From positions 43,050 through 107,049 of the forward strand of contig NZ_JAUFPS010000008.1 of assembly GCF_030409315.1 (NCBI RefSeq): a stretch of 64,000 nt of DNA. The letters run 5' to 3'. The notes beneath the pieces were generated by a model. The model saw only the letters and a list, made by a program, of their open reading frames with translations. It did not search any database and had not been told where the DNA came from. The DNA is from Mucilaginibacter flavus (GTDB lineage Bacteria > Bacteroidota > Bacteroidia > Sphingobacteriales > Sphingobacteriaceae). Positions 63,770 to 64,000 of this stretch are shown piece after piece. Position 1 is the stretch's first letter. Each line of letters starts with the position of its first letter. The position numbers were made by a program, and so were the translations under genes.

Positions 63770-63826
63770 TCATTAGTCATTAGTCATTAGTCATTAGTCA
63801 TTAGTCATTAGTCATTAGTCATTAGT
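63764..63826. repeat. Nine-copy CATTAGT heptamer array
   Basis: Nine identical contiguous CATTAGT units. The first unit is coding: CAT is the last codon of the PhzF gene and TAG its stop. Confidence 0.97.
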
Positions 63827-63838
63827 GGGAACCTGATT

Positions 63839-63879
63839 AAACTTGCGAAGTTTTAAAAACTTCGCAAGTTTTTTTTTGT
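63839..63879 (+). terminator. Terminator after the PhzF gene
   Basis: AAACTTGCGAAGTTTT and AAAACTTCGCAAGTTT pair almost without a loop, followed by seven more T. It is directly after the heptamer array. Confidence 0.85.
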
Positions 63880-64000
63880 CTGAACCGGGATTAAGCAGAT
63901 TAACAGGATTTTGATTTATGTCTCGTCCTGAAAAAAGTTTACGTTTTTTTTCTTTAATCCTGTTAGTTGTTTACAAATATAGATTAATCCCAAATACGCT
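63880..64000. other. Right-edge non-coding sequence
   Basis: No gene seen. It starts GTCTGAACCGGGATTAAGC, which resembles the TCTGAACCAGAATTTATCG block near 54951, and contains two AATCCTG/CAGGATT-like words in inverse orientation. Probably an interspersed repeat. Confidence 0.4.

Noticed and set aside
1..64000. rRNA, tRNA, tmRNA, transposase or prophage genes
   Set aside because: None found on either strand by eye; a covariance-model and HMM search would be needed to exclude small RNA genes fully.

Overview
The window comes from a member of the Bacteroidota, most likely a Sphingobacteriaceae of the Mucilaginibacter/Pedobacter type. The signs are a SusC/SusD pair, three TonB-dependent receptors with N-terminal carboxypeptidase-regulatory domains, Bacteroidota-type TonB proteins, a 286-residue primary sigma factor, type III glutamine synthetase, many lipoprotein signals, almost no Shine-Dalgarno sequences, and several TAnnTTTG -7 promoter boxes. 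No rRNA, tRNA, CRISPR array, transposase or phage gene was seen.

Layout. 1-15.4 kb is a polysaccharide-utilisation-like locus on the minus strand. It runs susC-like, susD-like, a 1205-residue FG-GAP/ASPIC-UnbV lipoprotein, a vanadium-haloperoxidase-type lipoprotein and a heme-motif FG-GAP lipoprotein cut by the window edge. A GH3 beta-glucosidase (bglX) and a divergent Nudix-type sugar regulator sit beside it. A perfect palindrome lies between bglX and the regulator, and a related imperfect site lies upstream of susC. 15.5-22.6 kb is mixed: small lipoprotein, M1 peptidase, toxin-antitoxin pair, DoxX-like membrane protein, GAF histidine kinase. 22.7-25.9 kb is an aldehyde dehydrogenase + DUF779 unit with a divergent AraC regulator. 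26-29 kb has an XRE regulator, a GNAT acetyltransferase and two TonB paralogues.

29.3-38.3 kb is a nitrogen-assimilation cluster: two ammonium transporters, an outer-membrane porin, a DUF4468 protein and GS-III. The first amt has a leader with three regularly spaced hairpins that share one loop sequence. 38.8-43.7 kb has a histidine kinase, a ClC channel with CBS domains, and purM. 43.8-52 kb has two TonB-dependent receptors, a modular lipoprotein and a fatty-acid hydroxylase. The two receptor promoters share a 20-nt motif at identical spacing. 52.3-57.4 kb has lpdA, an MBL-fold hydrolase, a DUF2975/XRE pair and rpoD. 57.4-59 kb is a very AT-rich stretch with a 70-bp tandem repeat and a Fic protein, and looks foreign. 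59.3-63.8 kb has a very small ABC unit, a double-DTG aspartic protease, a secreted four-CBM48 protein and a PhzF isomerase.

The most unusual window-wide feature is a set of heptanucleotide tandem arrays. The unit differs from locus to locus and the register is exact. They sit against gene ends, sometimes supply the last codons and the stop codon, and sometimes bracket a spacer as inverted pairs. The second is the triple hairpin leader of amt. Everything here was read by eye from sequence; family names are from motif recognition, not database search.
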